28,511 bases of DNA, from IMG/VR virus record IMGVR_UViG_3300010215_000001, positions 1 to 28,511 of that record; one strand, 5' to 3'. This DNA is from a virus. Below, piece after piece: positions 7,103-14,420 of this stretch. Position 1 is the stretch's first letter; the number at the start of each line of letters is the position of its first letter. Position numbers and translations under genes: made by a program. A model generated the notes under the pieces. It did not search any database, was not told the DNA's origin, and worked only from the letters and a program-made list of their open reading frames with translations.

Positions 7103-8498
7103 TTTGCACCTCATATATTGAGCCTGCTTGTACAGCAAACCTTTTCATCATCCAGCCATAGCGCACTGCATCAAGCATATCGTCACGCACTTTGGCTATT
7201 TTCCCATTCTCGTCCCTGTGGTATTGTCTCCACTCATCCATAAATTCGTGCTGCCCTTTAAAAACTTTGAATTTCCCAGTCTTCGCAACATTCAATATTT
7301 CATAAATCCCGTTTTCCACAGAGTTAGAACCATTTGGAAAGGTTGCACGCTCGAAAAGCATATTAAACCCTGCATCAACATAGATATCTCTAAGCTGCTG
7401 AGCATCCTCTCGCCCTTTCTCGTGCTGGAGTCCGTCATGAGGCCATGCAACAGGCACACCCATAGCCCAACTTTTTGTTGCGCCAAAAGCATCATTCGCA
7501 CTCACTTTGCTCGCCTTCCAGCTATTCACGAGATAGGTGATGTCGTTATCAGGGTCAATCGCCAGCTTAATAACCGCCTGCGGATGGTCGTAACCAAAAT
7601 CCAAAGAACAGATAACCTTCCAAAAGTCAGGTATCTGAAAAGGATCACAAAGGATAAAATCATCATCTATATCGTAAATTCGTCCATGTCCGAGCATAGG
7701 TTCGCCTTCTGTTCGCATTTTCTTCTGATGGTCAGGGTATTGCCCCAACAACCTTTCTCGTTTCTCTGGCGTCATGTGCGGAGCATCCTTCCACCCTTTT
7801 TGCATGAAAAACTGTGAAGGCTCTGGATTATCCATAAACTTAATAACAAGGTTCGTGCGCCCATTTTCAGGCGTCAGGGTATATATTATCTTGCCGCCCT
7901 TCCCCTTATCGCCGTTTACAGTTCTAGTGAGTATTTGCGGTCTGATGGTCTGGTCTCTCGGCTCTTCATCAACATGCACCCAGTCAACAACGTCACCCAT
8001 CATTGCGTGCTGACCTTGGGAATAGCTCCAAAACTGACACACGCTGACATCACCGCTTTTATGTGCCACTCTAACAGTACGCATAGCGTTTGAAACACCA
8101 GGAGCAGACTCCCAACTTATAATGCGGTCTTTCGGTATCAGTCCGCCTTTAAAGCCTTTCCCTGCCTCATATTCGCCGAAAATGCCTTTCTGTAAGAGGT
8201 CTCGTGTTTTCTCCATAGAGTATCCGAGCCCCCACACTGTCGGAGCAAAGTCAAATCTATGCCCGGGCCAGTCGTCAGGATAATCCCCTGTCAGGTGCAT
8301 AGCATCCATACACCGTCCTGTTCTCGACTTTCCTATCTGGTTTGCGGCGATAAGTGCCATCTCAAAATAGTTTTTAGACGCAGCAGTAAACTGTTGTTGC
8401 CAGTCATAAAACGATCTGAAAGTATTAAGAATTCTGTTCTGCTGGATATTAAGCCTTTTAGCTTCAAGAGCCTTTAAAAGCTCAATCCTGCTCTGCAT
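7071..8498 (-). CDS. terL: Terminase large subunit
   Basis: 475 aa, full length. N-terminal packaging ATPase: Walker A-like AANQIGKSRT (residues 51-60), Walker B VDWVHVDEE (about 171-179) and coupling motif TLTPENG (207-213). C-terminal RNase H-like nuclease: D300 in SLDFGYDHP, WPHDG (about 352-356) and the final acidic pair in DDMLDAVRYG (439-448). The segment GDYPDDWPGHRF is common in podovirus-type large terminases. It docks on the portal, cuts concatemers and pumps DNA. The start overlaps the small-subunit gene by 17 nt. Confidence 0.93.
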   Translation of the reverse strand: MQSRIELLKALEAKRLNIQQNRILNTFRSFYDWQQQFTAASKNYFEMALIAANQIGKSRTGRCMDAMHLTGDYPDDWPGHRFDFAPTVWGLGYSMEKTRDLLQKGIFGEYEAGKGFKGGLIPKDRIISWESAPGVSNAMRTVRVAHKSGDVSVCQFWSYSQGQHAMMGDVVDWVHVDEEPRDQTIRPQILTRTVNGDKGKGGKIIYTLTPENGRTNLVIKFMDNPEPSQFFMQKGWKDAPHMTPEKRERLLGQYPDHQKKMRTEGEPMLGHGRIYDIDDDFILCDPFQIPDFWKVICSLDFGYDHPQAVIKLAIDPDNDITYLVNSWKASKVSANDAFGATKSWAMGVPVAWPHDGLQHEKGREDAQQLRDIYVDAGFNMLFERATFPNGSNSVENGIYEILNVAKTGKFKVFKGQHEFMDEWRQYHRDENGKIAKVRDDMLDAVRYGWMMKRFAVQAGSIYEVQNGYNTAVSGW

Positions 8499-8979
8499 TT
8501 TCTATCTCTTTGGACAATTCACTAATGCGTTTATCTAGCTCTTGTGGTGTCATATTTGCATATTCTATAGCACCGCCGTCTTTACCTGTGAGCTCGTGAT
8601 GTTGCTTGTCTCGCCACTGGTCGGGCTGGCGGTTTTTCAGCCAAAAGATACAAGATGTTGGGTCAGGTGCGTAATGTTTGGTATATTCTTTTGTGTCAGT
8701 AATTTTACCTTCGAAAGTTGCAAACTTGGTGTCGGAATGAGAATATCCTACAGCACGCTCAAAAAGTGCCCGTTCAACTTTTTTGTCTGCCGTATATTTA
8801 CCGTCCCCTCTAGCTTCTGCAAAACTCGGATGTTTCTTTGCCCAGTTATGAATGGTCGGTTCTGTTACTTTAAAGAAAGCAGCAACCTCAGTATCAACAA
8901 ACCCTCTCTCATAGAGGATTTTCGCCTGTTCTGCATATTCAGCTTTATACTTTGGTGGTCTACCACCTTTGTTTCTCAT
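8482..8979 (-). CDS. terS: Terminase small subunit
   Basis: 165 aa. N-terminal DNA-binding part MRNKGGRPPKYKAEY, then an HTH (ERGFVDTEVAAFFKVTEPTI, NWAKKHPSF). The central repeat-like section ends in APDPTSCIFWLKNRQPDQW, a hallmark of this small-terminase family. The C-terminus is acidic and helical (SELSKEIENAEQD). It recognises the packaging site and recruits TerL, encoded directly downstream with a 17-nt overlap. ATG 8979 follows the previous stop as TAAATG; the ribosome site is weak, so translation is probably coupled. Confidence 0.9.
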   Translation of the reverse strand: MRNKGGRPPKYKAEYAEQAKILYERGFVDTEVAAFFKVTEPTIHNWAKKHPSFAEARGDGKYTADKKVERALFERAVGYSHSDTKFATFEGKITDTKEYTKHYAPDPTSCIFWLKNRQPDQWRDKQHHELTGKDGGAIEYANMTPQELDKRISELSKEIENAEQD

Positions 8980-9231
8980 TTATTTTTCTACGAAGAGTAT
9001 TTTTCTGGCGGCGGTATTAACGCCATGGATGTGCCTAAAACGTGCCATTTGGTCGGAGTCTACCTCGACAACGGTGGTATCTTCATCAGCCTCTGGCATA
9101 TCATCACTAACAGTCTCAGTGTTTTCAGCCTCAGCAATTATTTTTTCGATATATTTAACGTTTTCGCTTGCTGTCTCCCTTCCGGTCAGCTCTCTGTATC
9201 TCGCCTTGAGCACCTTAAGTTTCTCAGCCAT
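8980..9231 (-). CDS. HeH/LEM-like small protein upstream of terminase
   Basis: 83 aa from ATG 9231, which has GGAGG 6 nt upstream; a longer frame from 9270 is rejected. Residues 1-35 (KLKVLKARYRELTGRE) resemble the HeH/LEM-type helix-extended-helix found in phage proteins. Acidic linker 38-62, then VDSDQMARFRHIHGVNTAAR near the end. It is the first gene of the packaging operon. DNA or protein binding is inferred. Confidence 0.65.
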   Translation of the reverse strand: MAEKLKVLKARYRELTGRETASENVKYIEKIIAEAENTETVSDDMPEADEDTTVVEVDSDQMARFRHIHGVNTAARKILFVEK

Positions 9232-9277
9232 AAAAAACCTCCATAGTATCGTTAAAGATTTCCCCCACACTAGCGAT

Positions 9278-9283
9278 TATAAT
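9278..9283 (+). promoter_or_regulatory. Candidate -10 element for the plus-strand membrane gene
   Basis: Perfect TATAAT on the plus strand, 37 nt before the TTG start at 9320. The -35 region is poor: the best hexamer, TTAAAG at 9252, is 20 nt away. A promoter is plausible but weakly supported. Confidence 0.35.
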
Positions 9284-9319
9284 GGGTAATGAAGATTATT
9301 TCCGAACCTATAGGACGAT

Positions 9320-9994
9320 TTGAACAAAAATATGAATAAAAACGACGAAAGATTACTTGAGTTATGGGAATTTAATAATAAAGAACTTATTTTCTTTCAG
9401 AAGCATTTCTTTTCTTATATAACACTAAGAATAACTAATAGAAATTTCCTGTTTTTCTTATCTTTTATGGTTACTTTATCGCTAGTGTTACTATCACTTA
9501 CTCCTGTTATAGAAACAACCACAGTCGCTAAATATATTAAGGCTGCTTTTTGGATAGACAACAATCCAATTCTTTTTTGTCTTTTTATAATTTCTCTATT
9601 TTCTGGATTGATAATGGTTTTCTGGGGAGCTAAATATGATAATTTCATCGTTGTCGAATGGGGCAAGCTAGTATCAGGATATAGTCGGAATGTAACAGCA
9701 GTCTATGCAGGCGTCATTTCAGCATACTCTATATTCTTACTTGTAATATCTATCATTTCAGAAAATAAAGTCACATTTAGCTTAACAGGTCTTATTGGAT
9801 TAATACTTGCAGTCTTTTACTATCATTCAATAAACTTCCTGATTAAACCCATACAATTAGAAGCAAAAAATTGCACAATTGAAAACATCAAGAAAGTAAA
9901 CATCGAACGTATTAATCGGGCATTTGCTATCTGGCATTCACTAATACAAACTCTTAAAAAACTCAAAGACAACCTTCTTAGGTATTTTTCGTGA
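9320..9994 (+). CDS. Four-helix membrane protein, moron candidate
   Basis: 224 aa on the strand opposite to almost all neighbours. Four hydrophobic segments lie near residues 43-63, 80-103, 123-146 and 150-173, with a charged N-terminus and a basic C-terminal tail (about 185-224) predicted to face the cytoplasm. TTG 9320 is the start because AGGA lies 4 nt upstream; ATG 9332 is the alternative. It is inserted between the early operon and the packaging operon, overlapping the end of the HTH gene by 54 nt tail to tail. No enzyme motif is visible. Host-protective or superinfection-exclusion roles are common for such genes (inference only). Confidence 0.65.
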   Translation: MNKNMNKNDERLLELWEFNNKELIFFQKHFFSYITLRITNRNFLFFLSFMVTLSLVLLSLTPVIETTTVAKYIKAAFWIDNNPILFCLFIISLFSGLIMVFWGAKYDNFIVVEWGKLVSGYSRNVTAVYAGVISAYSIFLLVISIISENKVTFSLTGLIGLILAVFYYHSINFLIKPIQLEAKNCTIENIKKVNIERINRAFAIWHSLIQTLKKLKDNLLRYFS

Positions 9995-10162
9995 ATTTCT
10001 CGGCATATCTCCGAAACAAATAAACACCCCTTCGTTAATCTTCGCATAAGCCGTAGTCTTACTCCACCCAAAGATATCACACAGATCCCGCACAGAGAGA
10101 AGTGTTTTACATTTATACTTTGCTTCCAGCTCTTCGATCTGCATATCCAGCGAGACGAACAC
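9941..10162 (-). CDS. Small excisionase/MerR-like DNA-binding protein
   Basis: 73 aa from GTG 10162, which has GGAGG 7 nt upstream; GTG 10168 is too close to that site and ATG 10144 too far. Residues about 18-45 (KTLLSVRDLCDIFGWSKTTA, then YAKINEG) look like the winged HTH of excisionases and phage AlpA/Xis-type proteins. It starts 2 nt after the RusA-like stop and is the last gene of the early operon. It could be an excisionase, although no integrase is visible, or a late-gene regulator. Confidence 0.55.
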   Translation of the reverse strand: MFVSLDMQIEELEAKYKCKTLLSVRDLCDIFGWSKTTAYAKINEGVFICFGDMPRNSRKIPKKVVFEFFKSLY

Positions 10163-10164
10163 TC

Positions 10165-10584
10165 TCACACCTCCACGGCTTCATAGATGATGGTTTGCTC
10201 TTTTACAGTAGGGTCTAAAACGATGCATTGTTTCGACTCTATAATATGCTCAAAAGTGTCGTCCTGAAAGATACCCTTCTTAACGAGTGAGTCAGTTATC
10301 ATCTTCTGCATAATGGCTAGGTTCTCAGTGTCTTTTATGCCTTTCTTATTCGGCTTAACTAATGTTACAACCACCCGGCATTGTTGATTCACAGCTTTCA
10401 CACGGTTATTTATCACTTCTTGAAACACAAGCCATGCTAGGTTATCTTTTATCCTTTTTCGCTCTGTCCAGTGCATACCTGCGTAAAACTTATTTGCACT
10501 AACAGGCGAAGCTAAAATTTCTATCCTAAAGAGTGTCTTCTTGTCTTCGCATATCGATGTGTTACTCAGCATGGTTTCGTTCAT
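10165..10584 (-). CDS. rusA: RusA-like Holliday junction resolvase
   Basis: 139 aa, a normal size. RusA dimers cut four-way junctions to resolve replication and recombination intermediates before packaging. The acidic active-site pattern is present: IKDTENLAIMQKMITD (D85, E87, D98) and GIFQDDTFEHI (D108, D109). Canonical RusA has D-x-D-N; here it is D-T-E-N, a conservative change. The first strand/helix ASPVSANKFYAGMHW is also consistent. The start overlaps the upstream stop by 4 nt (ATGA). Confidence 0.8.
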   Translation of the reverse strand: MNETMLSNTSICEDKKTLFRIEILASPVSANKFYAGMHWTERKRIKDNLAWLVFQEVINNRVKAVNQQCRVVVTLVKPNKKGIKDTENLAIMQKMITDSLVKKGIFQDDTFEHIIESKQCIVLDPTVKEQTIIYEAVEV

Positions 10585-10814
10585 TCTGACATCCCTTCCG
10601 CCTCTGAGAATTGATTTTCAAGATACAGTCTGAACCAGTTTCCACGATTGTAACGATAATATCCGCCTTTGATGTTTGGAGCACCTAGAGCATTTGCATT
10701 ATCACAGTCACCGCTTGTCGGCTTTATATCAACCGTGTAACCGCCGTTATCCTGATAATCGAGACACTTCTTCTCGCATTTAACACACTTTTCAGGACTA
10801 AAATAACTGCTCAT
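10581..10814 (-). CDS. Cysteine-rich small early protein
   Basis: 77 aa, no family recognised. A C-x2-C-x3-C cluster (CVKCEKKC, residues 10-17) and a fourth cysteine at about 37 (SGDCDNANALG) could bind a metal ion. The aromatic segment GGYYRYNRGNWFRLYL follows. ATGA overlaps join it to both neighbours in the replication operon. An accessory role in replication is only suggested by position. Confidence 0.65.
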   Translation of the reverse strand: MSSYFSPEKCVKCEKKCLDYQDNGGYTVDIKPTSGDCDNANALGAPNIKGGYYRYNRGNWFRLYLENQFSEAEGMSE

Positions 10815-11359
10815 GCTGTCACCGCCTTTTGATTGCTACCAATAGCCTTAAAGTCCCCTATGCTCTGCATCTCATAGCGTCTCTTTCCATGTTTCTTTAC
10901 GTTGTTGTATGCTTTGATAAATCTTGACATCCAGTTACCCGTTTCGGAAACGTCAGAGAGTGCGTATTCTTCGTAGATGGTCCTTGCCACTTCATTTGTG
11001 ACAGGGTCTTCAAATGGCTGTTCTCCATTGCCGTATGCTCTATCCAGCTCTCTTCTGCCCTTGCCGTGACAAACCTCATTTTTGAATACTTCCCACTGCT
11101 GTTCAGCGGTGAAGTCTGTACCGCTTTGGACATCACAGGCGAATCCTGCTGCCTCTCTGATCTCGGCTGGTGACGGATGCCACTCGGAAGTTTTAAGAAG
11201 GTAAATACAGGCTTTCTGAAATGCCTCGTCAGGAATATCCTTCAGTGCCTCATACCAGACCTTGAGCGTAAATTTATTATCCAGATCAACAGGTCGGCGT
11301 CCCTGTTTGAGAACAGATAACACATTCATACCTTGTAAGAATATCTCTTTTGTCAGCAT
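10811..11359 (-). CDS. Helicase-loader-like (G39P-type) replication protein
   Basis: 182 aa. The N-terminal helical domain (LQGMNVLSVLKQGRRPVDL, WYEALKDIPDEAFQKACIYL) and the signature WHPSPAEIREAAG (residues about 55-67) match the pattern of phage helicase loader/inhibitor proteins, which carry DnaB-type helicase to the initiator. It lies right after the initiator gene with a 7-nt overlap, the usual arrangement. The C-terminal part has MSRFIKAYNNVKKHGK. No helicase or polymerase is encoded nearby, which fits use of the host replisome. Confidence 0.65.
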   Translation of the reverse strand: MLTKEIFLQGMNVLSVLKQGRRPVDLDNKFTLKVWYEALKDIPDEAFQKACIYLLKTSEWHPSPAEIREAAGFACDVQSGTDFTAEQQWEVFKNEVCHGKGRRELDRAYGNGEQPFEDPVTNEVARTIYEEYALSDVSETGNWMSRFIKAYNNVKKHGKRRYEMQSIGDFKAIGSNQKAVTA

Positions 11360-12138
11360 TCTAAAAACTCCTTCTGTGCTTCCGTAACTTCGCCTTTTCC
11401 GCCGATGGGCTTTTTCTTGCCTTTGTTTGGCTCAAACAGCCCTGACCAGTTGTTCATGATGGATGTCTCAATGATTTCAGCGGTATCGTGGCCTTTGCAG
11501 TGCCACTGAGTGAGATGTCGTATCTGGAGCATTGCAGAATCTTCAATCAGCTTGATATTCTTTTTGTCGAGGTAGCGAACCCATTGAACCCATGTGCTGC
11601 GATCTATGCACTCTGGCAGTTCTATGTTCTCAGGCTCAAAGAAAGTGAACTCGGGTGCAGGGTCTCTTTCTTCACCGAACCCTTCTTTTTCCTTTTCTAT
11701 TTCACTTTCCTTTTCACTTTCAATTTCAATTTCTATTTTCGGAAGGCTTTTAAAGCCTTTGAAAGCCTTTAATAATTTTGAATTACCGTAAATGATTTTA
11801 ATAATACTATCAGGCAGTTCAGGGAGCATTTTTTCAACTGAGGCTTTCATATTATTGTTCAGTTTCTGATTCTTTAAAAAATTGACAAGTACGACATATT
11901 CTTTCTCGTAAAAAACCTTATCGAAAGACTTGAACACCTCAAATCCTTCAGTTATTTTCTCTGGCGACAGACCAGTATCAAATGCAATTCTGCGTTCCGG
12001 AAGCTCATATATTCCTGATACATTTGTCAGTGGATTTGTTAGAAGATAGAGGAATAAATATTTGAAATCTGGCTCAAGTTTCGCCACAAATGGATCATCC
12101 CAAAATTTAGTGTTTACTGATCTTTTAACGTCTGCCAT
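11353..12138 (-). CDS. Phage replication initiator / replisome organiser-like protein
   Basis: 261 aa. Residues 8-32 (TKFWDDPFVAKLEPDFKYLF, then LYLLTNP) and SGIYELPERRIAF are the typical winged-helix start of phage replication proteins. A highly charged linker of alternating E, I, S and K lies at about 137-153. The C-terminal domain contains TWVQWVRYLDKK and ends ETSIMNNWSGLFEP, a motif common in the DnaT/DnaD-like end of initiators. GGAAGGATGGAG precedes the ATG. It probably melts a phage origin, perhaps inside its own gene or in the palindromic leader just upstream. Confidence 0.75.
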   Translation of the reverse strand: MADVKRSVNTKFWDDPFVAKLEPDFKYLFLYLLTNPLTNVSGIYELPERRIAFDTGLSPEKITEGFEVFKSFDKVFYEKEYVVLVNFLKNQKLNNNMKASVEKMLPELPDSIIKIIYGNSKLLKAFKGFKSLPKIEIEIESEKESEIEKEKEGFGEERDPAPEFTFFEPENIELPECIDRSTWVQWVRYLDKKNIKLIEDSAMLQIRHLTQWHCKGHDTAEIIETSIMNNWSGLFEPNKGKKKPIGGKGEVTEAQKEFLEC

Positions 12139-12154
12139 AACTCCATCCTTCCGA

Positions 12155-12236
12155 TTAGTATATAATACTCAAAAGCGTCAAAACAACGCTGTAACTATCT
12201 GTTAGTACGCTATTACTAATTTAACATTAATTAGTA
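12155..12236. promoter_or_regulatory. Cluster of TTAGTA palindromes upstream of initiator gene
   Basis: The 145-bp AT-rich gap before the initiator holds TTAGTA at 12155-12160, 12202-12207 and 12231-12236 and its complement TACTAA at 12214-12219. They form AGTAT-ATA-ATACT (12157-12169) and a perfect 8-bp-armed palindrome (12214-12221 with 12229-12236). This could be an operator set for the early promoter or part of a replication origin. A minus-strand TATACT and an upstream TTGTTT could serve as a weak promoter overlapping the first dyad. Confidence 0.45.
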
Positions 12237-12262
12237 TTAAGCTTACTTTACCGCCTAACATG

Positions 12263-12293
12263 AACACGCTCTGCCAGACCGTGTTACTTTTTT
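12263..12293 (+). terminator. Possible plus-strand terminator hairpin
   Basis: AACACG (12263-12268) pairs with CGTGTT (12280-12285), with three inner pairs (TCT with AGA). It is followed by AC and six T on the plus strand. The T-run overlaps the 3' end of the minus-strand ASCH-like gene, where it encodes lysines, so it may be coincidental. For the minus strand the same hairpin sits just after the stop codon but lacks a T-run. Confidence 0.3.
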
Positions 12294-12676
12294 ATTTTAT
12301 CCTGTATCTCAGTCAATCTTTTCAGCTTCGGATACTTGTCATAATCAACCCTACGTATGCCCTGAAAGCCTTTGCATTCAATACCGAGAAGCAGTTCTGT
12401 GTATTCAGCCAGCTTACAGAGGAGGTATTGACCAGCGTCCCATTCATTACCAGTTGTTGAGCATGTGAAACCATCGTTCCACTCAAGTCCTATAACTGGC
12501 ATATAACCCCTAATTTTGCCATTGTAGACCACGTATACCCTATCGCCATCTTTTGGGCTTCTGATGTGACGAGAGAGCCTAAAACGCTTCCATTCTCCAG
12601 TGGTCTTCGCTCTATCAATTTCGTATAGGAGCTCGCCTACTCTATCTTTCGGGACTGTTATCATCCACGCTGTCAT
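12284..12676 (-). CDS. ASCH/PUA-like early protein
   Basis: 130 aa from ATG 12676, with GGAGG 6 nt upstream; the in-frame ATG 12691 is rejected. The layout resembles ASCH/PUA-like phage proteins: GEWKRFRLSRHIRSPKDGDR, VYVVYNGKIRGYMPVIGLEW, NEWDAGQYLLCKLAEY and GFQGIRRVDY. ASCH-type folds bind RNA or modified nucleotides (family knowledge), but the role of this subgroup is not known to me. It lies upstream of the initiator, separated by the palindromic gap. Confidence 0.55.
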   Translation of the reverse strand: MTAWMITVPKDRVGELLYEIDRAKTTGEWKRFRLSRHIRSPKDGDRVYVVYNGKIRGYMPVIGLEWNDGFTCSTTGNEWDAGQYLLCKLAEYTELLLGIECKGFQGIRRVDYDKYPKLKRLTEIQDKIKK

Positions 12677-12696
12677 ATCGCACCTCCACAAATCGC

Positions 12697-12725
12697 TTTA
12701 CATCGTTTCGTAGATTTCAGATAAT
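12697..12725 (+). promoter_or_regulatory. Promoter for the 86-aa plus-strand gene
   Basis: TTTACA (12697-12702) and GATAAT (12720-12725) with a 17-nt spacer match the sigma-70 consensus at 5 of 6 bases each. They sit 31 nt before ATG 12757 with a ribosome site between. They point plus, against the early operon. Confidence 0.55.
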
Positions 12726-12756
12726 CACTGAATAGAACATAAACACGAGGTGAAAA

Positions 12757-13017
12757 ATGTATCTTGAAAATTTCCGTGATGAATTCCCAAATATTGGAAG
12801 CTATCTTTATAATGAAAGAGTTGAACCAATTAAAGAATTTATCGCAAACTATAACCTCTACGCCCAAGCACTTAGGCAGATAGATATTGATCTTGAATAT
12901 CGAATATCCAGATTTGTCATAAAACTTGAAAGAGCAATTAAATTGCAAACCCCTTTGAGCGATCTGATATGCACCTTTCAAAGGCTTCATGAAGAAGTTA
13001 TGCTTAATATCAAATAA
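12757..13017 (+). CDS. Small plus-strand protein, moron candidate
   Basis: 86 aa, no family recognised. It is amphipathic and helical (RVEPIKEFIANYNLYAQALR, FVIKLERAIKLQ). Codons are strongly purine-first (GAA, GAT, AAT, ATT, GTT), which supports coding on this strand. GAGGTG lies 5 nt before ATG and a good promoter is at 12697-12725. It ends 2 nt before the convergent neighbour. A minus-strand frame (12673-13023) runs through the same DNA and is also flush with its neighbours, so the choice is not final. It may be expressed in the lysogen. Confidence 0.55.
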   Translation: MYLENFRDEFPNIGSYLYNERVEPIKEFIANYNLYAQALRQIDIDLEYRISRFVIKLERAIKLQTPLSDLICTFQRLHEEVMLNIK

Positions 13018-13019
13018 CC

Positions 13020-13418
13020 TCATCCCCCCACCTCGGCATCTTTAATAAGCTCAGGATAGCGGATAACAAATTCTTGCTCTTCGTTAATGGAGTCATTCAA
13101 ACATAACGAGAATGCCAGCATGATAACGTCAAAATTTGAATGTTTTATCACACCTCCTAAAGCGTCAAATGCCCCTTCATAAAAAAGAGTATCGAAAGCA
13201 TCTCCGAAACAAACTTCATCACTTTCGTCAAAATCACGAACATAATTATAAACATCGTGACAAGTCTTATGAAATCTAAATGCCATAGGCTCATCCCAAA
13301 CACCTGAAACGTGAATATATAACTCACCTTTCTCTATAACTTTGCCGCACTCGTAGCATTTATGTCTCTTGTTAGCTTTACGTTTCCTCTCTTGGTACGC
13401 TTTAGGAAAATCGCACAT
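13020..13418 (-). CDS. Zinc-finger early protein
   Basis: 132 aa from ATG 13418, with GGGAGG 6-7 nt upstream; GTG 13424 is too close to the site. The N-terminal basic stretch QERKRKANKRHKCYECGKVI carries CxxC, and FRFHKTCHDVYNY supplies H-x3-C-H ligands. The pattern, a single C2HC-type zinc site around a beta hairpin, recurs in phage early proteins and in HNH relatives, but the HNH catalytic residues are not visible. The C-terminal half is acidic (YVRDFDESDEVCFGDAFD). Function unknown. Confidence 0.65.
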   Translation of the reverse strand: MCDFPKAYQERKRKANKRHKCYECGKVIEKGELYIHVSGVWDEPMAFRFHKTCHDVYNYVRDFDESDEVCFGDAFDTLFYEGAFDALGGVIKHSNFDVIMLAFSLCLNDSINEEQEFVIRYPELIKDAEVGG

Positions 13419-13430
13419 AATCACCCTCCC

Positions 13431-13823
13431 TTAAAATGGGATATCGTCTTCATCTATCGTGTCAGCAGGTGGCTCTTTAAAGGAACTAGAACTTCCAGTC
13501 TCTTCCCCTCTACGGGAAACGAACTGAATGTTTTCAGCAACCACCTCATGCTTGCTCCTTTTCTGCCCTTCCTGCTCCCATGTGTTAAATGTGAGCCTGC
13601 CTTCGATAAGCAGAGGCATACCTTTTGTAACGTATTCACCGCACATCTCAGCAGTCCGACCAAAGGTAACTATGTCGATAAAGCATGTCTCTTCACGGTC
13701 TTTCGTCTTGCGATTGACAGCGAGTCCGAACTTGCCCACAGGCAAATCACGCCCTGGTATATACCTAACCTCTGGGTTGCGTGTCACATTACCCAGCAGA
13801 ATTATTTTGTTTAAAAAACCCAT
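13431..13823 (-). CDS. ssb: Single-stranded DNA-binding protein
   Basis: 130 aa. OB-fold with typical landmarks: NKIILLGNVTRNPEVRYIPG, VGKFGLAVNRKTKD, TCFIDIVTFGRTAEMCGEYV and KGMPLLIEGRLTFNTWE. The tail ends in DEDDIPF, the acidic tip that docks replication and repair partners on SSB. ATG 13823 is preferred to GTG 13826 because GGAGG is then 7 nt away. It coats single-stranded DNA during phage replication and recombination. It lies between the MazG-like and zinc-finger genes in the early operon. Confidence 0.92.
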   Translation of the reverse strand: MGFLNKIILLGNVTRNPEVRYIPGRDLPVGKFGLAVNRKTKDREETCFIDIVTFGRTAEMCGEYVTKGMPLLIEGRLTFNTWEQEGQKRSKHEVVAENIQFVSRRGEETGSSSSFKEPPADTIDEDDIPF

Positions 13824-13827
13824 CACA

Positions 13828-14160
13828 TCACCTCCTTTCGTCCTGATACTTCTCTGTCCAGCTCTCCAGCTCCGCCTTCGGGTCGTCAGCTATCATGCTC
13901 GCAAGTGCCCATATAGCAGCAACAGCGATGTCCTTAACCTCTTCTTTCATTGCATCCGTATTATTTGCGTGAAGAGCGTCCAGAAGCTCCTTAACCTCTT
14001 CCGCGAGAATCCCATAGCATTGATGCTTATCCACAAAAAGACCGGAACCTTTTGTCTGTAAACGAAACAAAACCTTTTCCTTTATTTCGTCTATAGCGTC
14101 AGAAAGAGCTTTCCACGTTTCTTTTTCTGTATGGTTTGTTGTCAGTGTTATATCTGTCAT
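13828..14160 (-). CDS. MazG-like nucleotide pyrophosphohydrolase
   Basis: 110 aa. The all-alpha NTP-PPase signature is present: E54-E55-x2-E58 in ILAEEVKELLDALH and E74-x2-D77 in MKEEVKDIAVAAIW, which coordinate magnesium. Such enzymes hydrolyse nucleoside triphosphates to monophosphates; in phages they may clean or rebalance the pool, or blunt ppGpp-type stress (known for some MazG members). The start overlaps the upstream stop by 4 nt. SSB follows 4 nt downstream of its stop. Confidence 0.75.
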   Translation of the reverse strand: MTDITLTTNHTEKETWKALSDAIDEIKEKVLFRLQTKGSGLFVDKHQCYGILAEEVKELLDALHANNTDAMKEEVKDIAVAAIWALASMIADDPKAELESWTEKYQDERR

Positions 14161-14420
14161 TTTCTCAAATCCTCCGTTGTGCCCTCTGGCACAAGTCCAA
14201 GAAACTCCATGTCGGAGAGTCCGCAGACCAGTTTTTCGAATGTTTCAAAGCGATACCGCTTTCCGTCAGCCTTAACATGCCAAATACCGTTAATTAGCTC
14301 ATATGTCGGTTTCTTAGGTCGCTTTTTTGGCTTTTTGTCGATATCTGTTGCGAACAACTGACTTGTTGAGCCATCAAATCCTTTACCAAAGATAATTGTT
14401 TTAAATCCATCAAAGCTCAT
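14157..14420 (-). CDS. Hypothetical early protein
   Basis: 87 aa, family not recognised. The middle is very basic (DIDKKPKKRPKKPTYELING), followed by a compact section (GIWHVKADGKRYRFETFEKL) and EFLGLVPEGTTEDLRK. The basic tract suggests nucleic-acid contact. It begins TAAATG from the zinc-ribbon gene with AGGGG upstream, and ends in an ATGA overlap with the MazG-like gene. Confidence 0.65.
   Translation of the reverse strand: MSFDGFKTIIFGKGFDGSTSQLFATDIDKKPKKRPKKPTYELINGIWHVKADGKRYRFETFEKLVCGLSDMEFLGLVPEGTTEDLRK

Noticed and set aside
7128-7817. 229-aa plus-strand frame
   Set aside because: Lies wholly opposite the large terminase, which has clear motifs; composition (H, C, R, P rich) is typical of an antisense shadow.
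8542-9246. 234-aa plus-strand frame
   Set aside because: Opposite the small terminase and the 83-aa gene, very rich in C, F and S, no ribosome site.
12673-13023. 116-aa minus-strand frame flush with both neighbours
   Set aside because: The plus frame in the same DNA has a promoter, a ribosome site and purine-first codons. The minus protein is rich in F, I, C and K as expected of an antisense frame. Kept as an alternative in the findings.
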